Shown here: positions 48,929 to 60,651 of the stretch, piece by piece
Layout: the number at the start of each line of letters is the position of its first letter
Numbering within the stretch: the first letter of the stretch is position 1
Source of the DNA: Scedosporium boydii
Lineage: Eukaryota > Ascomycota > Sordariomycetes > Microascales > Microascaceae
NCBI GenBank assembly: GCA_002221725.1
Contig: NJFT01000015.1
Location: 62,001 to 126,000, forward strand
Reading direction: 5' to 3'
Length of the DNA stretch: 64,000 nt
Program-made: the position numbers and the translations under genes
Notes under the pieces: model-generated
What the model was told of the DNA's origin: nothing
What the model saw: the letters and a program-made list of their open reading frames with translations, nothing else
The model's database searches: none

Positions 48929-51900
48929 TTTAAAATGCTGTACAAGACATGAGACTCTAAGCGGGGGGCCTCACTGGATTCGATCGTCAGGATTGGTTCC
49001 TCCGAGTCACTTGAGCACCGCATCTACATCCGTATGCATATGCTCGCGCATCAAGACCCAATCGTATTGCTCGAGCCGTTGTTTTGGTTTCTGCTTAAAG
49101 GGGTGTCCACCGCGATCCAGCCCTTGTTGATACAATAAGAGCGAAGAAAATGAGTGAGATTTACGTGTCAAGAGGAGGAAAGTGGTATTGGCCTGGCAAA
49201 AGTGTGAATTGAGTTGTAGTGCATGCATGTCGAAACTGTCCATAGAGAAGATGAGAAGTCGGATGTTCGGGATTAAGCTGTTCGTCCAATCCAGACTCTG
49301 ATAAAGCCAAGGCGGCGGATGGTTTTGTGGCCAACGGATCGCCAACCTACCTCAGTCTTTGCGGCTGATCGACCCAGACTTTCGACAGGTCTATCGAAGC
49401 ATAGAAGAGAGTTTGCATTTAAGCTCTCCATCCGTATGACTTCCTCGACCGGTAATAGGCCCTGGGATATTCTGTGGGATCAATGCTGCAGTCGGGGATG
49501 CCGAATATGCGTCGACGGGCCTTCCGCGAGCTTCTGAAGAGATGAGCGAGATCTCGATTCTGCGCCGTTTTTGTCTGTCAGATGTGTACGAAGTACTGGC
49601 TAGGCACTTGCCAAACACAGGACCGCCTGAATCTGTAGTTGTACGCGAGAGGCAAATTGGGAGTAAAGTCAACAAATAAACATTGATCGCGCCGTGATGA
49701 TGCACTGCATCTAGGCATTGGAGATATGCAGGTGAGGTTCAATGGCGTGGGTAGCCGCCAGCCTGGCCGCATCGAAAGCCTAGATTCTTGTCACGACGCC
49801 GAGGGAAGACGCTATTTTTATGTCGTGGCGTGTTAGTTGGGGGAGGCTTGTCCTGCATGCTCCTGGAGTCTCGCAGCACTTGCTTCAGCTACGTCCGGAT
49901 CTACCAACGAAAGAAGGACATCTGCGTCTGCCGTACGCGTTTGAGGTTGGGGCAGTGGAGGATACAAAATGACACGAATAAGCCTCGGTTTCTATAGGGC
50001 CCACCGAGGAGTTAGGACAGATCGATTGCCTGGCGGCTTTGGGGTCTAATTGGATGATAGATAAAGCCGAACGTCCCTTGGGATGGTAGTCGTCATCGAG
50101 GAGTGGAAGCAGTGGAGGATGGCTGGCCCTCCACGGCAGCATTCATGCGAAGCTGGGACTTTTAGGACCGTTTGCAGGCCAATCGGTCTTGAGGTGAGTT
50201 ATTTATTTCCACCGAGAGTTCAAGAACTTGCATGCACTCTGGCGATGAGCTGGTCTGGTCAAATCAAGATGAAGATGACAGTCTGAACGTGAGACGTGGG
50301 GTATGAGGGAACAGCCTGGTGGTTGTGGAGGAGAAAACTGCATGTGGTGTTCGTCCAAGTACTTCGTACCAGACAGTGGGCAAGTGCAGCGGACAATTCA
50401 ATGGGCAAGTGCAAATGCCAGGCGAAGCCAGGTTCCACCCCACGTAACCCACCAGTCGTTCCCTCCCAAAAACGCCACCTCGATCTCACCGGTTATTTTT
50501 CCCATCCGAATTCCCCATCGAGGAAAGTCTGGCCGTTCCCAAGGAAAGAAAAGATCCAATATCCTTGACGAGCTGACAAGATTGAAGATTATGCATGGTT
50601 CGGGCAATGGCTTTCAATTTTTAGCTGAACTAAAAAGCCGCCTTGTCTCTAGCCCGGCCAGTACATCAAATGCAGCTATATCAAGATACTGTGACCAGCG
50701 GAGACCGCCTCCAAGCCAGGAGGTTCGGATTCGATGGATCCTTCCAAGTACTTCTCACGTCAATTGAAGAGAAGGCTGCGGTGGCACTATGTAAGTGTAA
50801 GTAGATAGTAGATTGTAGATGGTGTTACCGACACCTGCTTTTTCTGTCTGTCCCGCCAGCGTCCGCACACGCGTGGCATCGTTCTTTCTTCATTCCAGGA
50901 ATACTGACACATGCCTGGATCTTGCCCTGTGGTTCTGGGTATTAGCTGCACCTCCCTGCACTGTGCCTGGTGCTACAAGTACAAAATCACTGGGAGAGTC
51001 TGTTGAGTCTCTAGATACTTCGTACTTGGCCTGTACATGGCTGGCCTCGTGCATGAAACGGGCGTTTGAGCATCTGCTGGTGGTGGAGCAGCCGACGGTG
51101 CGCTGCCACGGGCCCTTAGTCGATCAGCATCTTCCAGTGGAGCTGAGAATGGACTGCCTGAGCATTGAATTGATGGTATCAAGCTGGTGGACCACTGCCG
51201 GGCTTGTTCAAAATAGCTCATGCCTCTCTAAAGGATGAAGTAAAAGCCTTGGCTTGGTTCGGTGTAGCAGGCAGTTAATTTGGCGAACAATGCGTGCTGA
51301 AGTCAATGTCGGCTTCGTCGGCTGGCTTGCACTAGGCGCAGTATTGTCCCCGCACTCTACGCCCCTTTCATCCTAGCCCTTCCTCAGGGATTGGAGATTG
51401 GAGACTTGGAGACCAGGCATCCTCGTGGAGCAGTCTTGGCCTGCGCGTCGAGGCGTATTCTTCCCCTCCTTTAGGAAGTTCGAAGACGAGACACTGAGTT
51501 TACCCAGACACATCGTGCATTTTTGATGGCAGGTCCCCTAGTACGAAGTAGAACTATTGGCGATAAATAATTGTAACACAGTTGACGTACTTCGTACTCT
51601 GAGCAGTTAATTTACAAAGATATTTTTCCAGTTCCTATTGCTCCCTGATGGTTGGTGGAGGGAGTTGCAACCACACTCTACTTGTAGACTCCGCAGGAAT
51701 GTGCAGACACTGAAATACGGGCAGGCCTGCATCAACAGAGAGACAGCACATAGGTATGCATAAGGCGTGGGTGACGCCTGGTGAGGTGTTTATCCGACCA
51801 AGAGGAAACCGTTGGTTCGATTCTCGACACTACTGTTGGCTGCAAAGCGAAGGTCTTGGAACGTTCAATGTTCCTTCGTAAGACAAGAAAAGCCGTTTTA

Positions 51901-52327
51901 GACTTGACTCTTAGTTGGGAGCAGACCTGCCCGCCCTGTCTTCGCGGACGTCGAAATTGAGTGATGGTGGAATGTTACCCGATTTAGCTGGCCTATAATA
52001 CCGGGCCATAAGCTTTCAAGATGCGCCTCTCTGCGCCATAATACGGAGTACAAGAAAATTCAATCCTTATTTTACGTCTTATACCATCCCGGAGCCTGTC
52101 TCGGGCCATCAGGTCCCATGTGACTGACGGGTAGCGGAACCAAAAGAATGCGCAATGCCAATGGATATACTAGCGATATCCCTACCCGGAGCATGGCTGA
52201 GGATGGTACTGACAGGATTCTACTTGTTGTCGTCCGAATTATTTTTGTTCTTTTTTTGACCACAAGCCTACAGTCCCCCCCCCCCCCATATCATCATTAG
52301 TCTTGGCGGCTAGTGGGTTCTTCTCTT
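48929..52327. other. Gene-poor region with several protein-like but unresolved frames
   Basis: Motif words occur at 49587, 50360, 51016, 51542 and 51588. Open frames at 49007-49345 (minus), 49440-49678 (plus) and 50303-50767 (plus) look partly protein-like but have no recognised domain or clear splice pattern, and opposing strands look equally good, so none is called as a gene. A run of 13 C lies at 52275-52287. Confidence 0.4.
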
Positions 52328-52701
52328 TTAGTTAAATACCGGATCGAAGGCGATCCGCTTCTGACGCTTCAAATCCTTTCCGCATTGGAAACGGAGGTAG
52401 TAGGTGGCTGTTGGCTGTTGGCTGTTGCACCCAGAATAGGTCCTTGAAGACGGTCGCAACAGAGTTTTATGAATGTATGACCCATTCGTGACATTATAAT
52501 ATCAACTTACTTTACGGACTTTGTCGCCACTTCAATGTTCCCATCCCGAATCAGCCACAGATCACCGGCTGTCTCAAAAGCATCTTCGGTAACCCACTTC
52601 TCACGGAAACCTGTCGTCCGTACTGTCATTATCCACCAGCGCCCAAGCGGCACTGCCAAATCCTTCTCGTAATATTTCCCACGTAGTTCGTAGTGTTCCA
52701 T
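52328..52701 (-). CDS. Tentative small two-exon protein, unknown function
   Basis: The proposed exons on the minus strand are 52701-52511 and 52442-52328, giving 101 residues. The first frame (MEHYELRGKYYEKDL, later GRWWIMTVRTTGFREKW) reads into a consensus donor GTAAGT two bases before its stop. A 68-bp intron ending CAAG restores phase into an exon that ends LRFQCGKDLKRQKRIAFDPVF. Both halves have protein-like composition, with no signal peptide or membrane span. A second in-phase acceptor lies about 20 bp further on. Three 7-bp tandem units (52406-52426) fall in the second exon. I do not recognise the family. It could be a gene remnant or a chance frame. Confidence 0.35.
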
Positions 52702-55063
52702 TTTAGAGCGAGGGTTAACAAACCACAGGGTGTTCGCATGGGCTATGCAATAACAGACCTCGCAGCCTATACCGAGTTGAACCCTTTTTCTTGGCGCGTT
52801 GGGTCGAGCTTCTCCATCGAGCGGGCGTATGTATCATCAGTCTTTGAGGCCCCTCAGACAGAACACACAGACCTTAGGAGACCATTCCGATGGCAACCCA
52901 TGTCAGTAGTATACGTACTCTGCAAGGGGATTAAAACCAACACGGACAACACGAGACCCTGGAAACTTCTCCCCTTTCAACCCAAGCGTCATCGCTCGTT
53001 TGAAAAAAGGGGAACGGGCTGATTTGTTGTTGGACTCGAGAGTTACTTCGTGGAAGCAGGAGTCCGTCCGTTGGTTGTCTTGAGGCATCAATGCTCAAAT
53101 CGAATCTGCAGTGCATTGTAACCCGTCTGGGGATGTAGAATCCTCCAATAGGATCCCGGTATATTGTTAATAGTTTTGGCGGGTGGCTTTTTATTCTCCA
53201 TCGCCCTGAAAGATAGTGACGCCTGCTTCTGCAAACAGGTACGAAGTACACAGCTCGAGCGTACTTCGTACTGAGGGAGGCGCCGGTCAGGACACGCTTC
53301 GGACGCGATTGGGCTTGGTAAGGATTGTACATTCCAAGTACATCGACTGAATCATCAAGGTCCGAAGCTGCAGGTCGTGCTGCTGATAGAACTAGCTAGG
53401 CCTTGTTACGAAGGAGGTACTCCATCCAAAAACGTGCGCACCCCTGCCCTGTATGAAGGTACTGCTGGTCATTTCCCCCACACCCCCCTCTTCCTCGTCT
53501 CCCTCGTCCGGTCTGGTCTGCCCCTTCTCGATTAATTGCGAATCAACCTCGTGCTCAACTCACTCACTGAGGAAGGCACGGCACCCTTCCACGTCGGCAT
53601 CCATGTCGACTGCCCCGTCTGTCCATGTCGAGGCGGTCCACTTTCCCCTCTTCTCTGCTACTTCCCCTAAATAGATAAATGAGAATACAACTCTAGCATC
53701 GCTCCTGTCGCCATGGTCACCGTCCATCGCGCGTCGTCCGACCTTGTTACTGGGATGTAGGTGTGGGCTAAAGTAGTAGTTTATATGTACCCAGCGGAGC
53801 TTGTCCGTCGAGACAAACGTATTTGGGATAGTGTGTAATAGCAGTGTAGCAGTGTAGCAGTGTAGCAGCGTAACAGCGTACGAAGTAATAATCACCTCTC
53901 GAGGCCCTGGGATTCGGGTTCCTTGTCCTCGCGTACACTCGGGTACACCCTTGATCTCGCAATCGCCAGGCAAGCGGAACTGGACCCTTCGAGCGCATGA
54001 TGCTAGACATTAAATACATCACTGGCGCCAGTTCTCTCGTCCTTTCAGATGTTTCATGATCCGTCCTCGTAACCCAGCTGTGCTGTGCACGGAGTACTGC
54101 GTGCTGCCTTTTCCTTCTCTTCCTCTTCCCAGGCTTTTTGTCTTCTTCGCCTTAAACTGCCCACACCCAGGACATTGGAGCTGTTCCTGCCCCTCTTCTT
54201 CCCATCTTCTTGGTCTTTGCCGACTCCATCAGGCGCCTGCACTTCGAATCGCAAGGCCGATTCGCCGGGCTCTGGACGAGTAGTGGATCCCGAGATAACG
54301 CGGTTGATAACCAGGACCTCCAATCCATGCGCCCCATCTCCATGCGCACGAGAGAAGCTCTAGCTGTTTCGACCGAATCTCTCCCCGTCTGCTGCCAGAC
54401 TTGCCTCTCCACTCCTTTAACCTTCTCCCCCTGACCCACCTCTTCCCTCCTGCCAATTTCTTTATACTTTGGATTCTTATTAGTTCTGTCGTCCATGGTT
54501 CTTCCTTTTCGATTTAATTGACGCCGAGACTGCGCCCTCTCGTTGACCGTCATCGGTTACCCAGTGCCAACAGGGTCGTCGGAAGAGCAAACTCTATTTC
54601 CTGTCTATTTCTTCCTCACGTCCAAGCAAGGACCGACCCGGCTGCCCGGCTGCCCGGCACCTCCGCCCTCTTACACGTTGCCCCACGGCCTCCTGTATTA
54701 CTAGTCATCTCATCTGTCTCCCTCTCGCCACATCCGACTCGAGATCCGATCTGAGGCATTAGGATTGTTATTGTTATTCGTCTTGGCGTAGATCCTGAAA
54801 ATAAGGGGAGAGGGGAAGGGAAGAAAAGAAGGAAGAAAAGAAAACCAGGGTGTATAAGCGGAGGTCCGGCTCGGCTTGCCACGCACGCTCCATCCCGTCT
54901 ATGCAAATCATGCTTCCATGGCTTCGTCTCGACGTGTCCTAATTATAACCAGCTCCCCGCCCGCCCCGTTTTTGCGCCTGCGCTGCGCTGCTCTTCCTCT
55001 CCTCTGAGACTTGCAATTTTCCAAGGTGCAGTCTTGACTCGATCTGTCGTGCGAATCATCTCC
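52702..55063. other. Intergenic region, motif-rich left part and pyrimidine-rich leader on the right
   Basis: TACGAAGTA/TACTTCGTA words occur at 53240, 53262 and 53879. A small 8-bp tandem array lies at 53839-53878. From about 54.1 kb on, the plus strand becomes C/T-rich, as expected for the promoter and leader of the gene starting at 55064. Open frames here are unconvincing. Confidence 0.45.
53839..53887. repeat. Five 8-bp tandem units abutting a TACGAAGTA word
   Basis: TAGCAGTG occurs three times (53839-53862), followed by the variants TAGCAGCG and TAACAGCG, and then immediately by TACGAAGTA at 53879-53887. Confidence 0.85.
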
Positions 55064-57313
55064 ATGAAGGTCAGCTTGTGGAAATCGGCCCCCGGGTCCA
55101 GCCGTAACAGAACCGGCCAATCTATTCGCGGCAAGATATCCGGCCCGATACCGATACCGAACCCCGTCGATGATGAGTTCCCCGTTCGAATTCCCGGACC
55201 TGCGATGGCATCGACTCGCCCCCCCGACAATAACGAACCTATCACCCAATTGCCGCCTCCCCCAACTCCGCCGCAGCCCTATCATCAGCACAGCACCTCG
55301 ACCGCCTCATTAACACAAAACCACAGCCGCACCACCCCGGTCGCTCAGTCGGGTTCGCCCGAAGTCGTGCACAACAACCCCGGCGCTGCAAATCATAGTC
55401 CACCATTGTCATCTAGACAGGGCACCTCGCCGGGCTCCAGTCCCGCCGCCCCTTTGGCGCGGAGTTCATCTCAGAGGGGCACAAACCAGTCGGCCCAAGT
55501 GCGCTACTCGACCTTCAGCGCATCGTCGCAGAGGACAGGGGATACAAGTAACAAAGATGTCCCTCAGCGCAAAAAGTCAACGATACGCGGCGCACTTAGC
55601 AAACTATTCGGTCGCAGGAAGAAGGCCGGCAGTCAGGGCTCGGTTGAGGTGGAAGGAGCCGGCATCACCTCTGCGCAGCACCGGAGTGTAAGACACGCCC
55701 TTAGCTGCCCCGCAATAGGCAATGGGCTGGCAGAAAGCCCGCAGAACTTGGAGAAGCGAGGAAGGGGTATTCTTGTACTAGAAACTAACTCTCTGGAGCA
55801 GGATCCTTCGGCGCTGAATCGGGCTGGAAAAGACAGTGAGCCCAAGCGATCTGCGTCCCTCCCCATCACTGAGTATGACAGGGCTCTACGGTCTCACTCG
55901 GTCGGTATTGAAGACATAACGGCTATCGAGAGCGCGCGCAACTCTCTTCATGCAGATTACAGCTTTACGAGGCGGAGAGCGGCGACCACAAGTAGCCAAC
56001 TGTATGCGCCGCCGAGGATGAAAGATGGAGAGCTCGCCGGCTTATCACCGAGACCGGCGAGTACTCACGACCGCAGCAGTCGAATGCTCAGAGACGTGGA
56101 GGACCCCAACGAAATTGGCCGCGCTATAACTAGCGACCTTATCGGTTTCCGTCGTCGGTCCAGGAGCCTTTCCGGACTCCAAGACATAGAAGTGGGCCGA
56201 GGCGGCGAGGTACGTCGGCGTAGCGATGAGATCCGCTATTGGAGGGAGAGTTATGACCCTGGATTCCTGTCGCCTCTCTCTTCAAATCCACCAGATGGTG
56301 ACGATCCAGCAGCGGTCAGTGCCGACCTACCTGCTGAAGCCGGGCGACCCGGATCTCCTCCGGAACCTTTTAATTTTGGATCTCTTACCAATATGAACCA
56401 GTTGGCGGGAATGAAAATCACTTTCGCGGCCAATCTCGAGACTCGAATAGGTAGTCTGGAAGCTAGAATGGACAGGATGGAGAGGGTGGTCGCCCAACTC
56501 TGTAACACTGTGCCTGGCTTCCAGCCCCAAGCTCCTGGTCTCGATTCCCCTAGTCATCTGCCGCCCGAGCCTCCGATTTATCGGATAGCATCACACGACA
56601 ACCAGGGTGAGGCGACCAGGTACAGCAACTTGGAATCTTCTGTAGACTCCCGCTCCTCTATTGGCGAAGCGCCAACCTTCGTTGGGTCCCTTCATCCACC
56701 TGTCGGCGGACGCCAGCCAACAGCGGAGAGATCGGCATCCAACTCTACAGTCCGGGGAGGGCAAGGCGTCCCCACTCATTCCAGTGAGGTAAATGGCGTT
56801 CTTACTGCAGACCATTACGCGACGATTTTGGCCCTTATCGAGACTGAACGGTCGACCCGACGAGCCCTCGAGGTCAAGGTCAAGAAGATGTCTCGAACGT
56901 TACACATATTGGCGGCGCAATCGGGGTTGCAACTCGAGTTCGATGAGCCTCTGACTTCGAGATCCTTAGGCGGACAGTCGGCATTCGATGACGACTCAAC
57001 CGAAGAGGAGGAGGATGGCGATGACGGTGATGGTGACCATTCAAACCCTAGGAGTCGTCGAGAATCACCCAAGAGGCAGCTAGCAGACCCCCAGGATTCT
57101 GGCATAGCTGGAACTAGTGGGGATACCGATGACGACAACCAGTCCGACACATTCGCAACTCCTCGAGAGGACCGTACCTTGGGATTCGGAGCCTTCGGGG
57201 AAGAACTTCGGGATGACGAAGGTGAGGGTAACGGGAAGAAAGCGGCGAGGACGCTTTCTTTGAGTCAGCTTACTGTTAACAGGGGTCAGCGCAACACACC
57301 CCAACTGGTGTAA
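55064..57313 (+). CDS. Large disordered, coiled-coil fungal protein, intronless
   Basis: One uninterrupted frame of 749 residues from the first in-frame ATG. A second ATG at 55205 (context GCGATGGC) sits in a better start context and would give 702 residues. I do not recognise a named family. Visible features: Pro/Ser/His-rich N-terminus; a conserved-looking basic block KKSTIRGALSKLFGRRKK at about 170-187; many Arg/Ser phosphosite-like stretches; a heptad-bearing helix LETRIGSLEARMDRMERVV at about 456-474; a second helix ALIETERSTRRALEVKVKKM at about 590-609; an acidic stretch (DDDSTEEEEDGDDGDGD) at about 643-660; and a C-terminus rich in Arg and Leu (ARTLSLSQLTVNRGQ). The layout suggests a scaffold or regulatory protein. 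No membrane span is present. Confidence 0.75.
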   Translation: MKVSLWKSAPGSSRNRTGQSIRGKISGPIPIPNPVDDEFPVRIPGPAMASTRPPDNNEPITQLPPPPTPPQPYHQHSTSTASLTQNHSRTTPVAQSGSPEVVHNNPGAANHSPPLSSRQGTSPGSSPAAPLARSSSQRGTNQSAQVRYSTFSASSQRTGDTSNKDVPQRKKSTIRGALSKLFGRRKKAGSQGSVEVEGAGITSAQHRSVRHALSCPAIGNGLAESPQNLEKRGRGILVLETNSLEQDPSALNRAGKDSEPKRSASLPITEYDRALRSHSVGIEDITAIESARNSLHADYSFTRRRAATTSSQLYAPPRMKDGELAGLSPRPASTHDRSSRMLRDVEDPNEIGRAITSDLIGFRRRSRSLSGLQDIEVGRGGEVRRRSDEIRYWRESYDPGFLSPLSSNPPDGDDPAAVSADLPAEAGRPGSPPEPFNFGSLTNMNQLAGMKITFAANLETRIGSLEARMDRMERVVAQLCNTVPGFQPQAPGLDSPSHLPPEPPIYRIASHDNQGEATRYSNLESSVDSRSSIGEAPTFVGSLHPPVGGRQPTAERSASNSTVRGGQGVPTHSSEVNGVLTADHYATILALIETERSTRRALEVKVKKMSRTLHILAAQSGLQLEFDEPLTSRSLGGQSAFDDDSTEEEEDGDDGDGDHSNPRSRRESPKRQLADPQDSGIAGTSGDTDDDNQSDTFATPREDRTLGFGAFGEELRDDEGEGNGKKAARTLSLSQLTVNRGQRNTPQLV

Positions 57314-60300
57314 GATATCTTCATCTCCGGATTTTTTTTTTTTTTTTTCCTTTCTTCTCTTTTCTTTTTTTCCCACCCACTTTCTTGCTTTCTTTTTACC
57401 TTGTCTTCTACTTCCTTTTGTTCTGTTCTATACTTTTTGCCTGTTCACCTGCAACTTGAGTTGGTACACGACGACTTAATGTCTCCGACTTTTATGCCAC
57501 TATTCTACGGTTTGCGGCGGCGGTGATGAGGTGGTTGAGAAACACGACAGCATCCCGTATAGCCGCATTGTCAGAGAGCCTGGTCACGTCACGGACGAGG
57601 CGTTGGAACATTCAGGCCTTGGTCAGTTTGGTATTCTTCGGGACGGGTTCAAGTGGTAATAATTTCATGTTCGGCATTCTACCGGCATGGAGACAGGAGG
57701 GGAGGCAATGCTATTCCCTCGTATCCGGAAAACGGACATTTCCTTGGGTTCACTCTTTGTTTACAGCTCGTTGCAGCTCGCTCTATTTGGTTATGGGCGA
57801 GGATAGTGGGTTGGTTTGCATTTGATGCTTGTACATATACATAGGGCATTTAGGATCCCGCCGGGTTTGGTGTCGGTTGCGATCGATACCCCTTGAGATT
57901 ATTTAGACGCTCTATGTTTGGAGCGCGATATGTAGGATAGCTGAAGAATTGAGGATATCGTCTCTCAAGTGGGATTTCTTTGCAGTTTGACTTGTAGCAA
58001 TACGTTCGATGTTCATTTTGTGTTTCGTCGGGGGGACCAAAGCTCGAGAACTCTCACGCATGTCTACCGGACGACATAGACACCAAGAGCCTCCGCCCCG
58101 GATCTCATCGATCTGGTGCTCGCTCTTAAGACGTGAGCAGGTCCAGGATAGGGATGCAGGAGGGCGTTGGAGAACCGGAGAAATAGAACCTCAGTTATAC
58201 TTGTACACTTATTCAACGACGCCATGCATCAGCGTGTTCCGCGTTCGGTGGGAACACTAGAATGTGGACATGCACAATAACTCGAAACATCGCACCGTTA
58301 TTGGGTGCGTGTGCTACTACTCTGTACGTACGAAGTGGGTGGGTAGGCGGGTGCACGACGCTGAATCGAGACATTCGAGTGTGTAAGGTCATCTGCTGTG
58401 CTACGCATCACTAACGACGCATCACGAGGTTTTCTTGTCGAAATAGGCAGAGAACAAGATTTGGTGTCGGCTAGTTCTCTCCTACTGCAACCCTCATAAT
58501 ATTCTATGCCCCTTTTTCTTTGGAAATCATTGTGTTTTCCGAGAAACCGAGTCTTTTGCGACGAGGCTTGGAGGCTGGAAAAGTTGGGCTGTAGCTAAAA
58601 TAATCTACGCATCACATACGTCATTACCTGTACCCTTGTTCTAGGGTGGGGGAGAGTGGGTGCAACTGAGCAGCAGGGCAATGATGGGGAGCAGCCGGTG
58701 GGGAGAGCAAGTTTCCAGTTCAGGTTTGAGGGGGTTCGCGATGGCGGGGGCAAAAAGGTCAAAGGTCCATTTGATGTTAAAATGGCACGTTCGCAGCCGA
58801 GATCGCAGCACGTTTGAGAACATTATCTTCTGCTTCGCTCATGGGAGCTGAAATTTGGATTTTGTTGAGAGGCAGAAGAGAGCAGATCTTGGAGGCTTCA
58901 ATGTTGAATGATGGGATTAATAATTCGCTCTAACAACGACGCTACAATCGTAGGTTTACTGGGTTTATGTCGGGGTTGCCGCAGAAGGGTTGATGATGGT
59001 TGGCGACTATGAAGTAATATGCGTAGACATCTACTGCAGATTAATGCGTGTGAGCGCATTCGGTTCATTCACCGTTGATGGGATTTGATGATTTGATGAT
59101 TTTTGACGCAGACAGCCTCAAGAGAGGCACTTGCAGCAGCAATACCATTTCGTTGAAAAGTATTACTCGGTAGAGAAGGCTGGACTGGATGTGGAAGGGG
59201 AGTTGTAGCGCACCAAGAGATCTGACTCGGTTGAGGTCTCAGCCCCAGCGCTGATTACACGACTACACAACTGCGCGACTGCGCCTTTGGAAGGTGGATG
59301 ACTTCGATGTCGAATGCCACCTCCTTCGTAGGTTGTGTCCTCATCGTGTCCGTGATAGGAGTGCAAGCGTCGATGTCTCACGACAATGCAGCAGACGGCA
59401 GCCCAAGCCCAACGGGCCTCCCCCTCCTGCCCCCCCTTCCACTTCCTCTGCCCCCCAATCTGCGGCGGTGAGCCGTGAGGTGGTCCTGTCCAAAGGCCCA
59501 AACCATGGCAAATATGGCCACTAGTGGGGGCAATCAGACACTGTCGACACTGTCGTCACTCCCAAATCATCCCCTGCATCATAAATTGAGCCGTACCATT
59601 ACCCCACAAAATCGAACAATCGACACTGGTTCTGCCCGTCGCCTTCTTCGATCTGACTTTATTACACCACAACTGCACTTGTGTATCTCGGACATGCATG
59701 GATGGGGCCATTTAGGTATTTGGTACTACTATCATGTGCGACTTTGCCTTGATTTAACGTGCCATAACTTGGTCTTTCCCGCGACAAGTCGAGGGGCGAA
59801 GCAAGATGACGCAGGTATCGGATACTTTTATCCAACCTTCTCTGCCCAGGAATCAATCCACCAATGTTGGGCTGCGCTTGGTCTTGCCAACACAGCCGGA
59901 GAACAGCCAGCGGAGGCGACAGACGCCCGCCGGACCGCCGAGCCTTTTTGGCGTTCTTTGTCTTCGCTCCTGTTGTCGCTCTTGTCTTTCTCTAGTCTTG
60001 TTTCCAGCCCATAACCTTCATCTCACCGGTCATTTTGACTTAATCCGATTGATTTGATGTGATCATTTGAACCTGCATCCCCTCCCTCCTCTTTCTATTA
60101 CACCACAACACCTCAACGTCGCCGCCCCCATCTCCCGGACTGTGCAACTACAACCGTCATCCTTCCCGTCCCAAATTTCCTCTCCTGTAAATTCTTTCTT
60201 ACACCTACATCCCATCATCACCTTTCACCCCTTTTTCTCTCTTGCATTCCTGTTATTTATCTCCAGTCAACAGTCGCCATCCTGTTGGCGTTATCATAGA

Positions 60301-60651
60301 CCGCTCGTTCAGCGCGTTTCAACTTTAGAGGCTAACAAAAAGGCGGGGTTCCGCTGTCGGATCACACCTCAACGAACCACTAACTACCCACTTCGACCAC
60401 CACTACTGCCACCACTACTGCCACCCACTTACCGCACTACGGTAGTCACGTATACGCCATCGTGTCCAAGTGCCCAAGGTCACGACCACGACCACATCCA
60501 CGACTCCGTATTACCCCTGGCTTCTGGCATCAGTCTGGCTTATCTCTAAGCTGTATATCCTCGATCGCGAAGCTTCCGAGAACTCGAATAAACTACAACC
60601 GGAATAAAGAAAACAAAGAAAAGTGTAAAGCAGAAAGCTTATTCTTACCAC
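57314..60651. other. Intergenic region of 3.3 kb, ending in a long ATG-free leader
   Basis: It starts with a run of 17 T (57332-57348) in the 3' flank of the preceding gene. From about 60.06 to 60.65 kb it is C/T-rich, and I saw no ATG on the plus strand, which fits a long 5' leader for the tail-anchored protein gene. An open frame at 60067-60549 lacks an ATG start and is composition-driven. Confidence 0.45.

Noticed and set aside
50303..51238. Plus-strand frames of 154 and 139 codons
   Set aside because: No motif, and both contain dispersed TACTTCGTA words, which elsewhere avoid genes.
51780..51835. tRNA-like T-arm string GGTTCGATTCTC
   Set aside because: The flanking bases do not form a T-stem and no acceptor or anticodon arm could be built upstream.
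60067..60549. 160-codon plus-strand frame upstream of the tail-anchored protein
   Set aside because: It has no ATG start and its composition simply reflects the C/T-rich leader.
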